Source: CAZSNH01 sp052388455
GTDB taxonomy: Bacteria; Pseudomonadota; Alphaproteobacteria; Rhizobiales; Hyphomicrobiaceae
Direction: 5' to 3'
DNA length: 18,295 nt
NCBI GenBank assembly: GCA_052388455.1
Contig: JBQTIA010000119.1
Location: 1 to 18,295 of the forward strand
The notes beneath the pieces are model-generated. The model was given only the letters and a program-made list of their open reading frames with translations, was not told where the DNA came from and ran no database searches. A program made the position numbers and the translations under genes. How positions within the stretch are numbered: position 1 is the stretch's first letter; every line of letters begins with the position of its first letter. Below, one piece after another: positions 1 to 6,547 of this stretch.

Positions 1-5
1 GGGGA

Positions 6-122
6 ATCGCATTTGGACGTAGGTTGGGTCGAGGCACGAGACCCAACAACTTTGGTCGCTCGAGTTTGTTGGGTCTCCTTCGTCGACCCAACCTACATTT
101 CGCGCCATATGCGATTGCCCTG
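6..122. repeat. REP/BIME-like palindromic repeat, copy A
   Basis: This 117-bp element recurs without a mismatch at 3255-3371. It is built from two REP-like units in inverted orientation. Each unit begins with GTAG and folds as GTTGGGTC...GACCCAAC with a short loop, and the two units also pair with each other (GTAGGTTGGGTCGA with TCGACCCAACCTAC; GAGACCCAACAA with TTGTTGGGTCTC). ATCGCAT at the left and ATGCGAT near the right edge close the outer dyad. A GTAG foot followed by a hairpin is the known hallmark of REP sequences mobilised by RAYT (TnpA-REP) transposases; no such gene is present here. It lies just downstream of the VWA gene's stop codon. Confidence 0.85.
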
Positions 123-159
123 CCTGCTGATCGGGTATGACGTTAATTAGTGTCGATTT

Positions 160-1344
160 TCAATGCACCAGCTCTCGCATCGCGCCATCGAGGCCTTGCA
201 GGGTCAGCGGGAACATCCGGCCGCCGAAGAGCTGGCGGACCATGCGGATCGACGGCGTCCAGGCCCACTGTTCCTCGGGAAGCGGGTTCAGCCAGACACA
301 GCGGGAATAGATGGCGGTCACCCGCTGCAGCCAGGTGGCGCCGGCCTCGTCGTTCATGTGCTCCACCGCCCCGCCGACGTGGGAGATTTCATAAGGGCTC
401 ATTGAAGCATCGCCGACGAAGATCACCTTGTAGTCGGCCGGATAGGTATGCAGCACGTCCCAGGTCTTGGTCGTGTCGGTGCGCCGGCGGGCGTTGTCGC
501 GCCACACCGCCTCATAGAGACAGTTGTGGAAATAGAAATGCTCGAGATGCTTGAACTCAGAGCGCGCCGCCGAGAACAGCTCCTCGGCGCTCCTGACGTG
601 CCAGTCCATCGAGCCGCCGACGTCCAGGAACATGAGCACCTTGATGGCGTTTCGCCGCTCGGGCCGCATCTGGATGTCGAGATAGCCGCGATGCGCCGTG
701 CCCCGAACGGTTCCTTCCAAGTCCAGTTCCTCGGCGGCGCCCTCGCGGGCGAACTTGCGCAGCCGTCGAAGCGCGATCTTGATATTTCGCACGCCGAGCT
801 CCACGTCGTCGGCGAGATCGCGGAACTCACGCCTGTCCCAGACCTTGATGGCGCGGCGATGCCGGCTTTCGTGCTGCCCGATGCGGATGCCGGCCGGATT
901 GTAGCCGTAGGCGCCGTAGGGTGACGTGCCGCCGGTGCCGATCCACTTGTTGCCGCCCTGGTGGCGGCCTTGCTGCTCGGCGAGGCGCTTTCTCAGCTCC
1001 TCCATGATTTTTTCCCAGCCGCCGAGCGCCTCGATGCGGGCCTTCTCCTCGTCGGTCAGATAGAGCTGCGACATGGCCCGCAGCCACTCCTCGGGGATCT
1101 CGGCTTTCTCGGCGGCTGCCGCGTCGGCCATCAGCTCCAGACCCTTGAAGACGTGCGCGAACACCTGATCGAAGCGATCCAGGTGGCGCTCGTCCTTCAC
1201 CAGCGTGGTCCGAGCCAGATAGTAGAAGCTCTCGACCTCGCGCCCCGCAACATCGGCCTCGAGCGCCTGCAGCAGGGTCAGGTATTCCATGAGGGTGACC
1301 GGCACCCGCGCCGCGCGCAGCTCGTTGAAGAATGAGATGAACAT
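160..1344 (-). CDS. CoxE-like VWA domain protein
   Basis: A 394-residue protein resembling the CoxE-like von Willebrand factor A proteins that pair with MoxR AAA ATPases. Such pairs are thought to act as chaperones or metal-insertion factors for protein complexes; the target here is unknown. The N-terminus is helical (residues 1-130), followed by a Gly/Tyr-rich linker (about 129-155), a basic helical part, and the VWA fold from about 233. The MIDAS site is DVGGS (D241, S245), with Gly where the common DxSxS motif has Ser; T292 and D312 (GDASMS) could supply the other MIDAS residues. There is no signal peptide, so it is probably cytoplasmic. The start at 1344 gives the MFISFFNELRAARVPV beginning expected for the family, but no ribosome-binding site precedes it. 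A porin terminator lies directly upstream. The likely ATPase partner is at 13164-14015. Confidence 0.85.
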   Translation of the reverse strand: MFISFFNELRAARVPVTLMEYLTLLQALEADVAGREVESFYYLARTTLVKDERHLDRFDQVFAHVFKGLELMADAAAAEKAEIPEEWLRAMSQLYLTDEEKARIEALGGWEKIMEELRKRLAEQQGRHQGGNKWIGTGGTSPYGAYGYNPAGIRIGQHESRHRRAIKVWDRREFRDLADDVELGVRNIKIALRRLRKFAREGAAEELDLEGTVRGTAHRGYLDIQMRPERRNAIKVLMFLDVGGSMDWHVRSAEELFSAARSEFKHLEHFYFHNCLYEAVWRDNARRRTDTTKTWDVLHTYPADYKVIFVGDASMSPYEISHVGGAVEHMNDEAGATWLQRVTAIYSRCVWLNPLPEEQWAWTPSIRMVRQLFGGRMFPLTLQGLDGAMRELVH

Positions 1345-1345
1345 G

Positions 1346-1362
1346 CCGCGATGTTATCGCGG
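1346..1362 (-). promoter_or_regulatory. hairpin abutting the VWA start codon
   Basis: CCGCGAT and ATCGCGG form a perfect 7-bp stem with a 3-nt loop, one base from the VWA start codon. It occupies the place where a ribosome-binding site would sit, and no purine-rich Shine-Dalgarno is visible. A role in translation control is inference. Confidence 0.45.
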
Positions 1363-1380
1363 AGGTTCGCACATGGCGAC

Positions 1381-1418
1381 CGACAAAACGAAGAAGCCGC
1401 CCGGTGAGGGGCGGCTTC
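1381..1418 (-). terminator. Rho-independent terminator of porin 1
   Basis: Read on the minus strand, a perfect 10-bp stem (GAAGCCGCCC / GGGCGGCTTC, 6-nt loop) is followed by CTTCGTTTTG. It starts about 27 bases after the porin stop codon. The same hairpin follows porin 2 at 3672-3708, so the terminator was duplicated with the gene. Confidence 0.85.
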
Positions 1419-1445
1419 CGTGGTGTCGATCGAGTTGGGATCAGA

Positions 1446-2888
1446 TTAGAAGCTGATCAGCGCGCCGAACTTGATCAGGTCGAACTCTTCCAGCGGTGTG
1501 GAAGCGCCGTTGTTGAGATTGATGGCGGCGCAGCTTCCGGCAGCCTGATCGGCGCAGAAGATTTCCGGCTCATAGTGACGGTAGGCGAGCCACATCGACA
1601 TAGCAGCCGAGTCGATCTCCTGCACGACACCGATGCCGTACTGCTGCAGTTCAGCGTTCCTCACACCGGCGTCGAATGCCTGCGAGATGAACTTGTCGTC
1701 GTTCTCGCCGTATTCTGCGTAGAACACCGAGTGGCCGAGAGCCGAGAGCCGAGTGCGCAGACCGGCCTTGATGTACCAGTTGTCACCCTCGGGCTCGCCG
1801 TCGTTGCTGGCGACATCGACGTCGGTTTCCTCGCCGTAGGCAGCGTAGAGGAAGAGGCCCGTGGCGATGTGCTGAACGTAGGCACCGATCTGGAAGGCAG
1901 CGGCGTGGTAGTCCGTGTCACGGCCACCGAACGGCACGGCGTTACCCGTCGTGTCGACGAAGTTTTTCTGGTTGAGACCACCCGGACCATTCTCGTCCGT
2001 CGACTCGTTGTAGGCGACGGCAGCGGCGATCTTGAAGCCGTGCATTTCGCCGGCATACCGAGCCGAGATCGCCCAGATGTCGTCTTCACCCCAAGAGGCC
2101 GAGATCGCGAAACCGGCGAAGGTCGGCGAGTCGTACTTGATGTTGGCATTCGGGTAACCGTCGCAGTCAGCCGCAACGCCGCCAGAGGCGTTCAGCGTTG
2201 CGCAGTCAGCCATGAAGCGACCGAAGGTGCCGGCAGCCGCACCACCCACGAAGCTCTGCCGCGTCCCTCGATCGGAACGACGAAGGAAAAACGCGTTCAT
2301 GTCGTACAACACGTAGTTGGCGACGACGAGCGAGCCCGAGCCGTCCGGCAGGATGGCCTGGTTGTCGGCAGCCGACGACTGGATGCCCATGCTGAAGCGG
2401 CCGTAGGTGTCGTGCTTCACCCACCAGTAGGAGCTTTCAACGGCGAGAGCACCCTGGGTGTTGGAGCCGACGAGAGACTGGGCGTTCTGCGGACCGAGAA
2501 TGCTTTCGTCAGTGTCCTGCGAGGTGAGCAGCGAGTCGTTCGAGATCGCCTCGATGTTCAGCACGTAGCCGGCGGTCAGGTTCGGATGGATATTGGCCTG
2601 ACCCGACAGCTTGAAGTGGGTGCCGATCGAAACGGACCCCACGTCCTGGATATAGGTGTTCGATTCCTTGCCGTCATCCCACCACATGACCTGCTGGGCG
2701 ACCCAGCCCGAAAGGGTCAGCGTGACCTTGCGGTTGCCCTTGCGGACGGTGGTGGCTTCGAGTTCAGCGATGCGCTCTTCGAGATCTGCGCAGCAGTTTC
2801 CCCCGAGGTCGGCAGCGTTCGCGCTGGTGGCGACCGTTCCGGCCATCAGGCCAGCGGCTACCAGAGCGCTGAGGCTCAGTTTCTTCAT
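1446..2888 (-). CDS. Porin_2/Omp2b-type outer-membrane porin, paralogue 1
   Basis: A 480-residue outer-membrane porin of the alphaproteobacterial Porin_2 family, forming channels for small hydrophilic solutes. A Sec signal peptide (MKKLSLSALVAAGLMAG, cleavage probably after SANA at about 25) is followed by ADLGGNCCADLEERIAELEA, the family's N-terminal part with a double Cys and a short coiled coil. The rest is rich in Gly, Tyr and alternating residues as in beta-barrels, and it ends in FGALISF with the terminal Phe used by BAM. An upstream ATG at 3071 was rejected because the signal peptide starts at 2888, preceded by GGGAGAAG. It is clearly paralogous to 3736-5163, with blocks of near-identical DNA separated by diverged blocks. 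Substrate preference cannot be read from sequence. Confidence 0.95.
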   Translation of the reverse strand: MKKLSLSALVAAGLMAGTVATSANAADLGGNCCADLEERIAELEATTVRKGNRKVTLTLSGWVAQQVMWWDDGKESNTYIQDVGSVSIGTHFKLSGQANIHPNLTAGYVLNIEAISNDSLLTSQDTDESILGPQNAQSLVGSNTQGALAVESSYWWVKHDTYGRFSMGIQSSAADNQAILPDGSGSLVVANYVLYDMNAFFLRRSDRGTRQSFVGGAAAGTFGRFMADCATLNASGGVAADCDGYPNANIKYDSPTFAGFAISASWGEDDIWAISARYAGEMHGFKIAAAVAYNESTDENGPGGLNQKNFVDTTGNAVPFGGRDTDYHAAAFQIGAYVQHIATGLFLYAAYGEETDVDVASNDGEPEGDNWYIKAGLRTRLSALGHSVFYAEYGENDDKFISQAFDAGVRNAELQQYGIGVVQEIDSAAMSMWLAYRHYEPEIFCADQAAGSCAAINLNNGASTPLEEFDLIKFGALISF

Positions 2889-3254
2889 AGAGCTTCTCCC
2901 AATTTGCGTTGGTAATCGAGATTGCGGGTACTCGACGGACGAAAACGCAAACTTGGGCCCGACATTCCGATTCAGTACGGCGCGAAGACACCCTCGCTCT
3001 GCCGCTGATGCCGGAGACTCTGTGATTCTCTCATGCGCAACAATCGGGCAGATCGATTTGCCCGTGATCACTGTGTCGTGTGTGGCGACTGAGACACGTG
3101 TGTCGTCGCCGACCCCGGTTTTATTGAGCCTTGCGCAGGTAAATAAATAGCAAACCGGCTGGGAAAAGCTGTTGAAGAGGGGGCTCGATCGGTCGGCTTT
3201 TGGGACGCTGTTGCTTCAAAGATACAGGTTTGGTCGGGTATTCCCCGCAGGGCT
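2889..3254. other. porin 1 upstream region, no gene seen
   Basis: I see no convincing gene in these 366 bases. The region should hold the promoter of porin 1 (minus strand), but no consensus -35/-10 pair stands out. It contains a 6-bp hairpin, CGGGCA/TGCCCG, near 3043-3064, the stronger hairpin listed at 3084-3110, and a CCGGTTT/AAACCGG pair at 3115-3158. It does not resemble the upstream region of porin 2. Confidence 0.5.
3084..3110. repeat. strong hairpin upstream of porin 1
   Basis: GGCGAC (3084-3089) pairs with GTCGCC (3105-3110), and GACAC (3093-3097) pairs with GTGTC (3100-3104), giving an 11-bp stem with a 3-nt bulge and a 2-nt centre. The core ACACGTGT is a perfect palindrome. It lies about 200 bases upstream of porin 1 and could be an operator or the 3' end of an unseen transcript. 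There is no proper T-tract for a terminator. Confidence 0.45.
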
Positions 3255-3371
3255 ATCGCATTTGGACGTAGGTTGGGTCGAGGCACGAGACCCAACAACT
3301 TTGGTCGCTCGAGTTTGTTGGGTCTCCTTCGTCGACCCAACCTACATTTCGCGCCATATGCGATTGCCCTG
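3255..3371. repeat. REP/BIME-like palindromic repeat, copy B
   Basis: Exact copy of 6-122 in the same orientation, placed between the two porin genes. The left flanks differ, and on the right the match ends after GATTGCCCTG. Perfect identity over 117 bp of non-coding DNA implies recent copying or repeated correction between copies. Confidence 0.85.
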
Positions 3372-3408
3372 GTGTTCCCCGGGGTTGCGCAGGGCCGTGA
3401 GGGAGGTT

Positions 3409-3480
3409 GGGGGTCCAGCGCAAGACTCGTCGAAGACGCGATATTTTTTGTGCCTTCGGCACGCTTGACGCTGGATCCCC
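3409..3480. repeat. inverted repeat with GTCCAGCG / CGCTGGAT arms
   Basis: The arm at 3409-3424 (GGGGGTCCAGCGCAAG) and the arm at 3464-3480 (CTTGACGCTGGATCCCC) are complementary apart from one mismatch and one extra base. The loop is about 39 nt and carries its own small hairpin, GTGCC/GGCAC. It is a probable dispersed intergenic element, without coding content. Confidence 0.6.
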
Positions 3481-3580
3481 GCCTTGCTCGGCCCGAAGGG
3501 GCCTCGCGCGGCGAGGATGACGGGATTTTTCCCCAAGACGCGTGCCGGAGTGAATGGAGGGCGCTGCAAGCGCCCGCCAT

Positions 3581-3618
3581 GAAGTCCGACACCTTTGCCA
3601 GCCAAGGTGTTGGACTTC
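3581..3618. repeat. GAAGTCCG hairpin
   Basis: GAAGTCCGACACCTTTG (3581-3597) pairs with CAAGGTGTTGGACTTC (3603-3618) with one mismatch and one bulged T around a 5-nt loop. The GAAGTCC start of the arm matches that of the two hairpins upstream of opgG (6285-6359, 6375-6448), suggesting one palindromic family. Confidence 0.6.
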
Positions 3619-3671
3619 GTTCGCGCGCTTTCAGCTCCCGAACTCCCTCCGACCTACGTAGACTCGGTTGG

Positions 3672-3708
3672 CCCAAAAGAAAGAAGCCGCCCGGTGAGGG
3701 GCGGCTTC
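3672..3708 (-). terminator. Rho-independent terminator of porin 2
   Basis: The same 10-bp GAAGCCGCCC/GGGCGGCTTC stem as at 1381-1418, followed on the minus strand by TTCTTTCTTTTGGG. It starts about 27 bases after the porin 2 stop codon. Confidence 0.85.
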
Positions 3709-3735
3709 CGTCGTGTCGATCGAGTCGGGATCAGA

Positions 3736-5163
3736 TTAGAAGCTGATCAGAGCGCCGAACTTGACCAGGTCGAAGTCTGACAGCGGCGTCGAGACGCCGT
3801 TGTTGAGATTGAGACCAGCGCAGCTTCCGGCTGCCTGATCGGCGCAGAAGATCTCCGACTCGTAGTGACGGTAAGCGAGCCAGATCGACATCGCAGCCGC
3901 GTCGATTTCCTGCACGACGCCGATGCCGTACTGCTGCATTTCCGTTGTTCTCACGCCGGCGTCGAAAGCTGCCGAGTTGAACTTGTCGTCGTTCTCGCCG
4001 TATTCACCGTAGAAGACGGTGTGGCCGAGAGCCGAGAGACGGGTGCGGATACCGGCCTTGATGTACCAGTTGTCACCCTCGGGCTCGCCGTCGTTGCTGG
4101 CGACGTCGACGTCGGTTTCCTCGCCGTAGGCACCGTAGAGGAAGAGGCCCGTCGCCACGTGCTGGATGTAGGCACCAGCCTGGAAGGCAGCGGCGTGGAA
4201 GTCGGTATCGCGTCCACCGAACGGCGCGCCGTGAGTCGTGCCGACGAAGTTGTTCTGGCTCAGACCGCCCGGACCGTTCTCGTCCGAAGTCTCAGTGTAG
4301 GCGACAGCAGCGGCCAACTTGAAGCCCGCGTGCTCACCGGCGTAACGGCCGGACACGGCCCAGATGTCGTCTTCACCCCACGAGGCCGACACCGAGAAGC
4401 CGGCGAAGGTCGGAGAGTCGTACTTGATGTTGGCATTCGGCACGCCGTCGCAGTCCGCAACCGCACCGCCGGCACCGTTCAGGTTGGCGCAATCGCCCAT
4501 CAGAGTGCCATACACGCCACCGACGAAGCTGGCGCGCGTGCCGCGATCCGAACGGCGGAGGAAGAAGCCGTTGACGTCATACAACACGTAGTTGGCGACG
4601 ACGAGCGAGCCCGAGCCGTCCGGCAGGATGGCCTGGTTGTCGGCAGCCGACGACTGGATGCCCATGCTGAAGCGGCCGAGATGGTCGCTCTTCACCCACC
4701 AATAGGAACTCTCAACCGCGAGGGCGCCCGTGGTGCCGCTCAGAATGCTCTGGGCGTTCTGGCCGCCGAGGACGCTTTCGTCGGTGTCCTGGGTGGTCAG
4801 CAGCGAGTCGTTGGCGATCGCTTCGATGTTCAGAACGTAGCCGGCGGTCAGGCCGGGATGAATGGCAGCCTGGCCCGACAGCTTGAAGTGGGTGCCGATC
4901 GAGATGGAGCCGGTGTCGGTGATGTAGGTGTTCGACTCGAAGCCGTCATCCCACCACATGACCTGCTGGGCAACCCAACCCGACAGCGTCAGAGAAACCT
5001 TGCGGTTGCCCTTGCGGACGGTGGTGGCTTCCAGTTCAGCGATGCGCTCCTCGAGATCGGCGCAGCAGTTACCCCCGAGATCGGCGGCGTTCGCGCTGGT
5101 GATGCTCATCGTGCCTGCGAGCAGGCCGGCGGCCACCAGGGCGCTTAGGCTGTATGTTTTCAT
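3736..5163 (-). CDS. Porin_2/Omp2b-type outer-membrane porin, paralogue 2
   Basis: A 475-residue porin of the same family and architecture as 1446-2888: signal peptide MKTYSLSALVAAGLLAGTMS ending near SANA, the ADLGGNCCADLEERIAELEA region, barrel sequence, and a FGALISF terminus. The start at 5163 follows GGGAGAAGG at a suitable distance. Differences from paralogue 1 cluster in the likely loops, such as the stretch after GTRASFVGG and the region around NGPGGLSQNNFVGT. Codons for RFSMGIQSSAADNQAILPDG and the residues that follow are identical in both genes. The two upstream regions do not match, so the paralogues are probably regulated differently; each has its own terminator. Confidence 0.95.
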   Translation of the reverse strand: MKTYSLSALVAAGLLAGTMSITSANAADLGGNCCADLEERIAELEATTVRKGNRKVSLTLSGWVAQQVMWWDDGFESNTYITDTGSISIGTHFKLSGQAAIHPGLTAGYVLNIEAIANDSLLTTQDTDESVLGGQNAQSILSGTTGALAVESSYWWVKSDHLGRFSMGIQSSAADNQAILPDGSGSLVVANYVLYDVNGFFLRRSDRGTRASFVGGVYGTLMGDCANLNGAGGAVADCDGVPNANIKYDSPTFAGFSVSASWGEDDIWAVSGRYAGEHAGFKLAAAVAYTETSDENGPGGLSQNNFVGTTHGAPFGGRDTDFHAAAFQAGAYIQHVATGLFLYGAYGEETDVDVASNDGEPEGDNWYIKAGIRTRLSALGHTVFYGEYGENDDKFNSAAFDAGVRTTEMQQYGIGVVQEIDAAAMSIWLAYRHYESEIFCADQAAGSCAGLNLNNGVSTPLSDFDLVKFGALISF

Positions 5164-5501
5164 TTACCTTCTCCCGTCTACTTACTTCATTTAACGGGCG
5201 CTTGACGCGACCAACGCCAACACGACCGAAACTCGACCAGCGGCACGACGACTTTCGAATCACCGCTTGGGCACAAATACTAAGCAGAAAGGTCCGGCTG
5301 CGGGAACCATTGAATGGGTCTCCGAGGGCGAATCCCCCGCCGCTGTTGCGGTCTTGCAACGGCAAATCCCAGGCCCGAGCAGAATATTTAAGATATTGAA
5401 ATTCATTGTTTTTTTTCTCATCTCTTCACGGCTTGTGCCCAGGAAGCTCACAGGTCAAGCCCGTGCCGCAACAGCCTCTTTGGCCGGCAGCCCGCCGCAC
5501 T
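5164..5501. other. porin 2 upstream region, no gene seen
   Basis: These 338 bases separate porin 2 from the end of the small membrane-protein gene. I see no credible gene. The porin 2 promoter should be here on the minus strand, but no consensus boxes are clear. A run of eight or more T (about 5409-5417) lies in an AT-richer patch, and GTTGC/GCAAC near 5343-5360 can form a short hairpin. Confidence 0.4.
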
Positions 5502-5933
5502 TTACGCCAGCGGCGCCCGCCGGCGGGCCTGGATGAACGACTTCGACACGAAGGCCAGGATGACCACCGCGAAGGCCATGCCGTGGGTGATCTTCACCAG
5601 ATCAGGCCGGTCGCTGAAACGCGCCATCACGAACTCCGCGTAGAAGGACGGACGGAAGCGCGTCACATCTCCATAAAGATGCCGGTACTGGTCGAGCATG
5701 GCGTCGAGCAGCCGGTAGGTGTTGGCCAGCGCGTTGCCGTTGATCCACTCGAACAGCGCCACGCCGGCCACCGCGAAGGCCCGGGCCAGAATGTTCAGGT
5801 TCTCGACCGCGTGGTCGTAAATGAACAGCAGCGCGAAAATGGCGATGTGCACGGTGACGAAGAACTGCCAGAGGAAATCGATCTGCTGGCGGGTCTCCAT
5901 GATGGCTGAAATGAGGGCCTGTTCTTCGATCAT
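5502..5933 (-). CDS. small three-helix membrane protein, unknown function
   Basis: A 143-residue protein I do not recognise. Three hydrophobic segments are visible: about 18-39 (IDFLWQFFVTVHIAIFALLF), 48-65 (LARAFAVAGVALFEW) and 115-132 (ITHGMAFAVVILAFV). A polar stretch at about 66-112 with many Tyr, Arg and Asp separates the last two, and the tail is basic (SFIQARRRAPLA). The start at 5933 (MIEEQALIS) is preferred over the far upstream ATG at 6275, because sequence between them reads as non-coding. A GGAG lies about 14 bases upstream, which is rather distant. It is divergent from opgG, with about 610 bases between, so any link to glucan synthesis is only positional. Confidence 0.7.
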   Translation of the reverse strand: MIEEQALISAIMETRQQIDFLWQFFVTVHIAIFALLFIYDHAVENLNILARAFAVAGVALFEWINGNALANTYRLLDAMLDQYRHLYGDVTRFRPSFYAEFVMARFSDRPDLVKITHGMAFAVVILAFVSKSFIQARRRAPLA

Positions 5934-6089
5934 GGTCGCGAACGATGCTCCGGTTACCGCGCCCGTACACTCCGCCGAAGGTGGCGGGCGGGGCGTGGCC
6001 GGCACCTTAGCCGTGCGCGATCGTGAAACAAAGCGTCGGGGGAGCGCGTTCTGCCGCACGTCGATCCCGAGCCGCCGAGAGGTCCGACC

Positions 6090-6118
6090 TTGTGCGCATC
6101 CGCACGCGTGTTTATAAT
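6090..6118 (+). promoter_or_regulatory. candidate sigma70-type promoter for opgGH
   Basis: A perfect TATAAT (6113-6118) lies 17 bases from TTGTGC (6090-6095), which shares only TTG with the -35 consensus. The spacer contains the dyad GTGCG-CATC-CGCAC (6092-6105), a possible operator. The AT-rich core TTATAATATT could also serve the minus strand. Transcription towards opgG would give a leader of about 420 nt. Confidence 0.4.
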
Positions 6119-6264
6119 ATTGCATTGCAGCATGGCCGGCCGGGAGGGTCAGAGCCGGGCGCAGCCGGAGGTCGGCGAGCCGTTGAGCGAGGCAACTCGT
6201 GAGCACGCCGCCTCGGGCGAACGAGTGAAGCACACGGCGGCGATCAGGGGACGCGGCGGCAGCG

Positions 6265-6282
6265 GGAATTGCCACAAATTCC
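6265..6282. repeat. short hairpin in the opgG leader
   Basis: GGAATT (6265-6270) and AATTCC (6277-6282) form a perfect 6-bp stem with a 6-nt loop. It sits two bases before the first long GAAGTCCG hairpin. Confidence 0.45.
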
Positions 6283-6284
6283 GG

Positions 6285-6359
6285 CTCGTGTCCCGATCGC
6301 GAAGTCCGTCACAGTCTTCCGCTCGCACCGGACGGACTTCGCGATCGAAAGGACACGAG
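6285..6359. repeat. long GAAGTCCG hairpin 1, opgG leader
   Basis: CTCGTGTCC (6285-6293) pairs with GGACACGAG (6351-6359), and GATCGCGAAGTCCGTC (6295-6310) pairs with GACGGACTTCGCGATC (6331-6346). All 25 pairs are perfect. The internal bulge is one base against four, and the loop is 20 nt. Size and layout match hairpin 2. Confidence 0.85.
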
Positions 6360-6374
6360 AGAGTCAATAAATCT

Positions 6375-6448
6375 AGTGTGATTCAGATTTCGAAGTCCGC
6401 TACCGAGCCAGCCGCTAAGTATGAAGCGGACTTCGAAATCATCACACT
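6375..6448. repeat. long GAAGTCCG hairpin 2, opgG leader
   Basis: AGTGTGAT (6375-6382) pairs with ATCACACT (6441-6448), and ATTTCGAAGTCCGCT (6387-6401) pairs with AGCGGACTTCGAAAT (6425-6439). All 23 pairs are perfect, with an internal bulge of four bases against one and a 23-nt loop. It ends 99 bases before the opgG start codon. Confidence 0.85.
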
Positions 6449-6547
6449 GGCAGGGATTCCGAGGTCGCTCGGCGCAATTCAATCGGATCACAGGCGAGGC
6501 GCGGGACGACGCCGATGCGTCCCGGTGGGGCACGTGTGCGGTCAGAC

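Larger units (their letters stand above)
3372..3671. other. gene-free stretch of stacked palindromes
   Basis: No ORF here has a supportable start and coding character. The stretch lies between BIME copy B and the porin 2 terminator, and is made of several inverted repeats: 3409-3424 with 3464-3480, GGGCGCT/AGCGCCC at 3559-3575, and the GAAGTCCG hairpin at 3581-3618. The piece near 3471-3530 (CTGGATCCCCGCC ... GAGGATGACGGG) resembles intergenic repeats common in Rhizobiales genomes. That resemblance is from memory. Confidence 0.5.
5934..6547. other. opgG upstream region rich in hairpins
   Basis: These 614 bases between the divergent membrane-protein gene and opgG show no convincing gene. From left to right they hold a candidate promoter (6090-6118), CGAGGC/GCCTCG (6188-6215) overlapping ACTCGT/ACGAGT (6195-6226), a GGAATT/AATTCC hairpin (6265-6282), and two long GAAGTCCG hairpins. 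The arrangement suggests a structured 5' leader or inserted palindromic elements. Confidence 0.6.

Noticed and set aside
1404..2915. Plus-strand 503-codon open frame opposite porin 1 (and a similar one at 3865-5148 opposite porin 2)
   Set aside because: Antisense shadows of GC-rich porin genes. The porins have signal peptides, ribosome-binding sites, terminators and family signatures; the shadows have none.
2889..3071. A longer porin 1 start at 3071, adding 61 residues
   Set aside because: The extension is not protein-like and would bury the signal peptide; a good ribosome-binding site precedes 2888.
3447..3463. TTTTTTGTGCCTTCGGCAC as a terminator
   Set aside because: The T-run precedes the small hairpin on the plus strand and reads as A on the other, so it does not fit a Rho-independent terminator in either direction.
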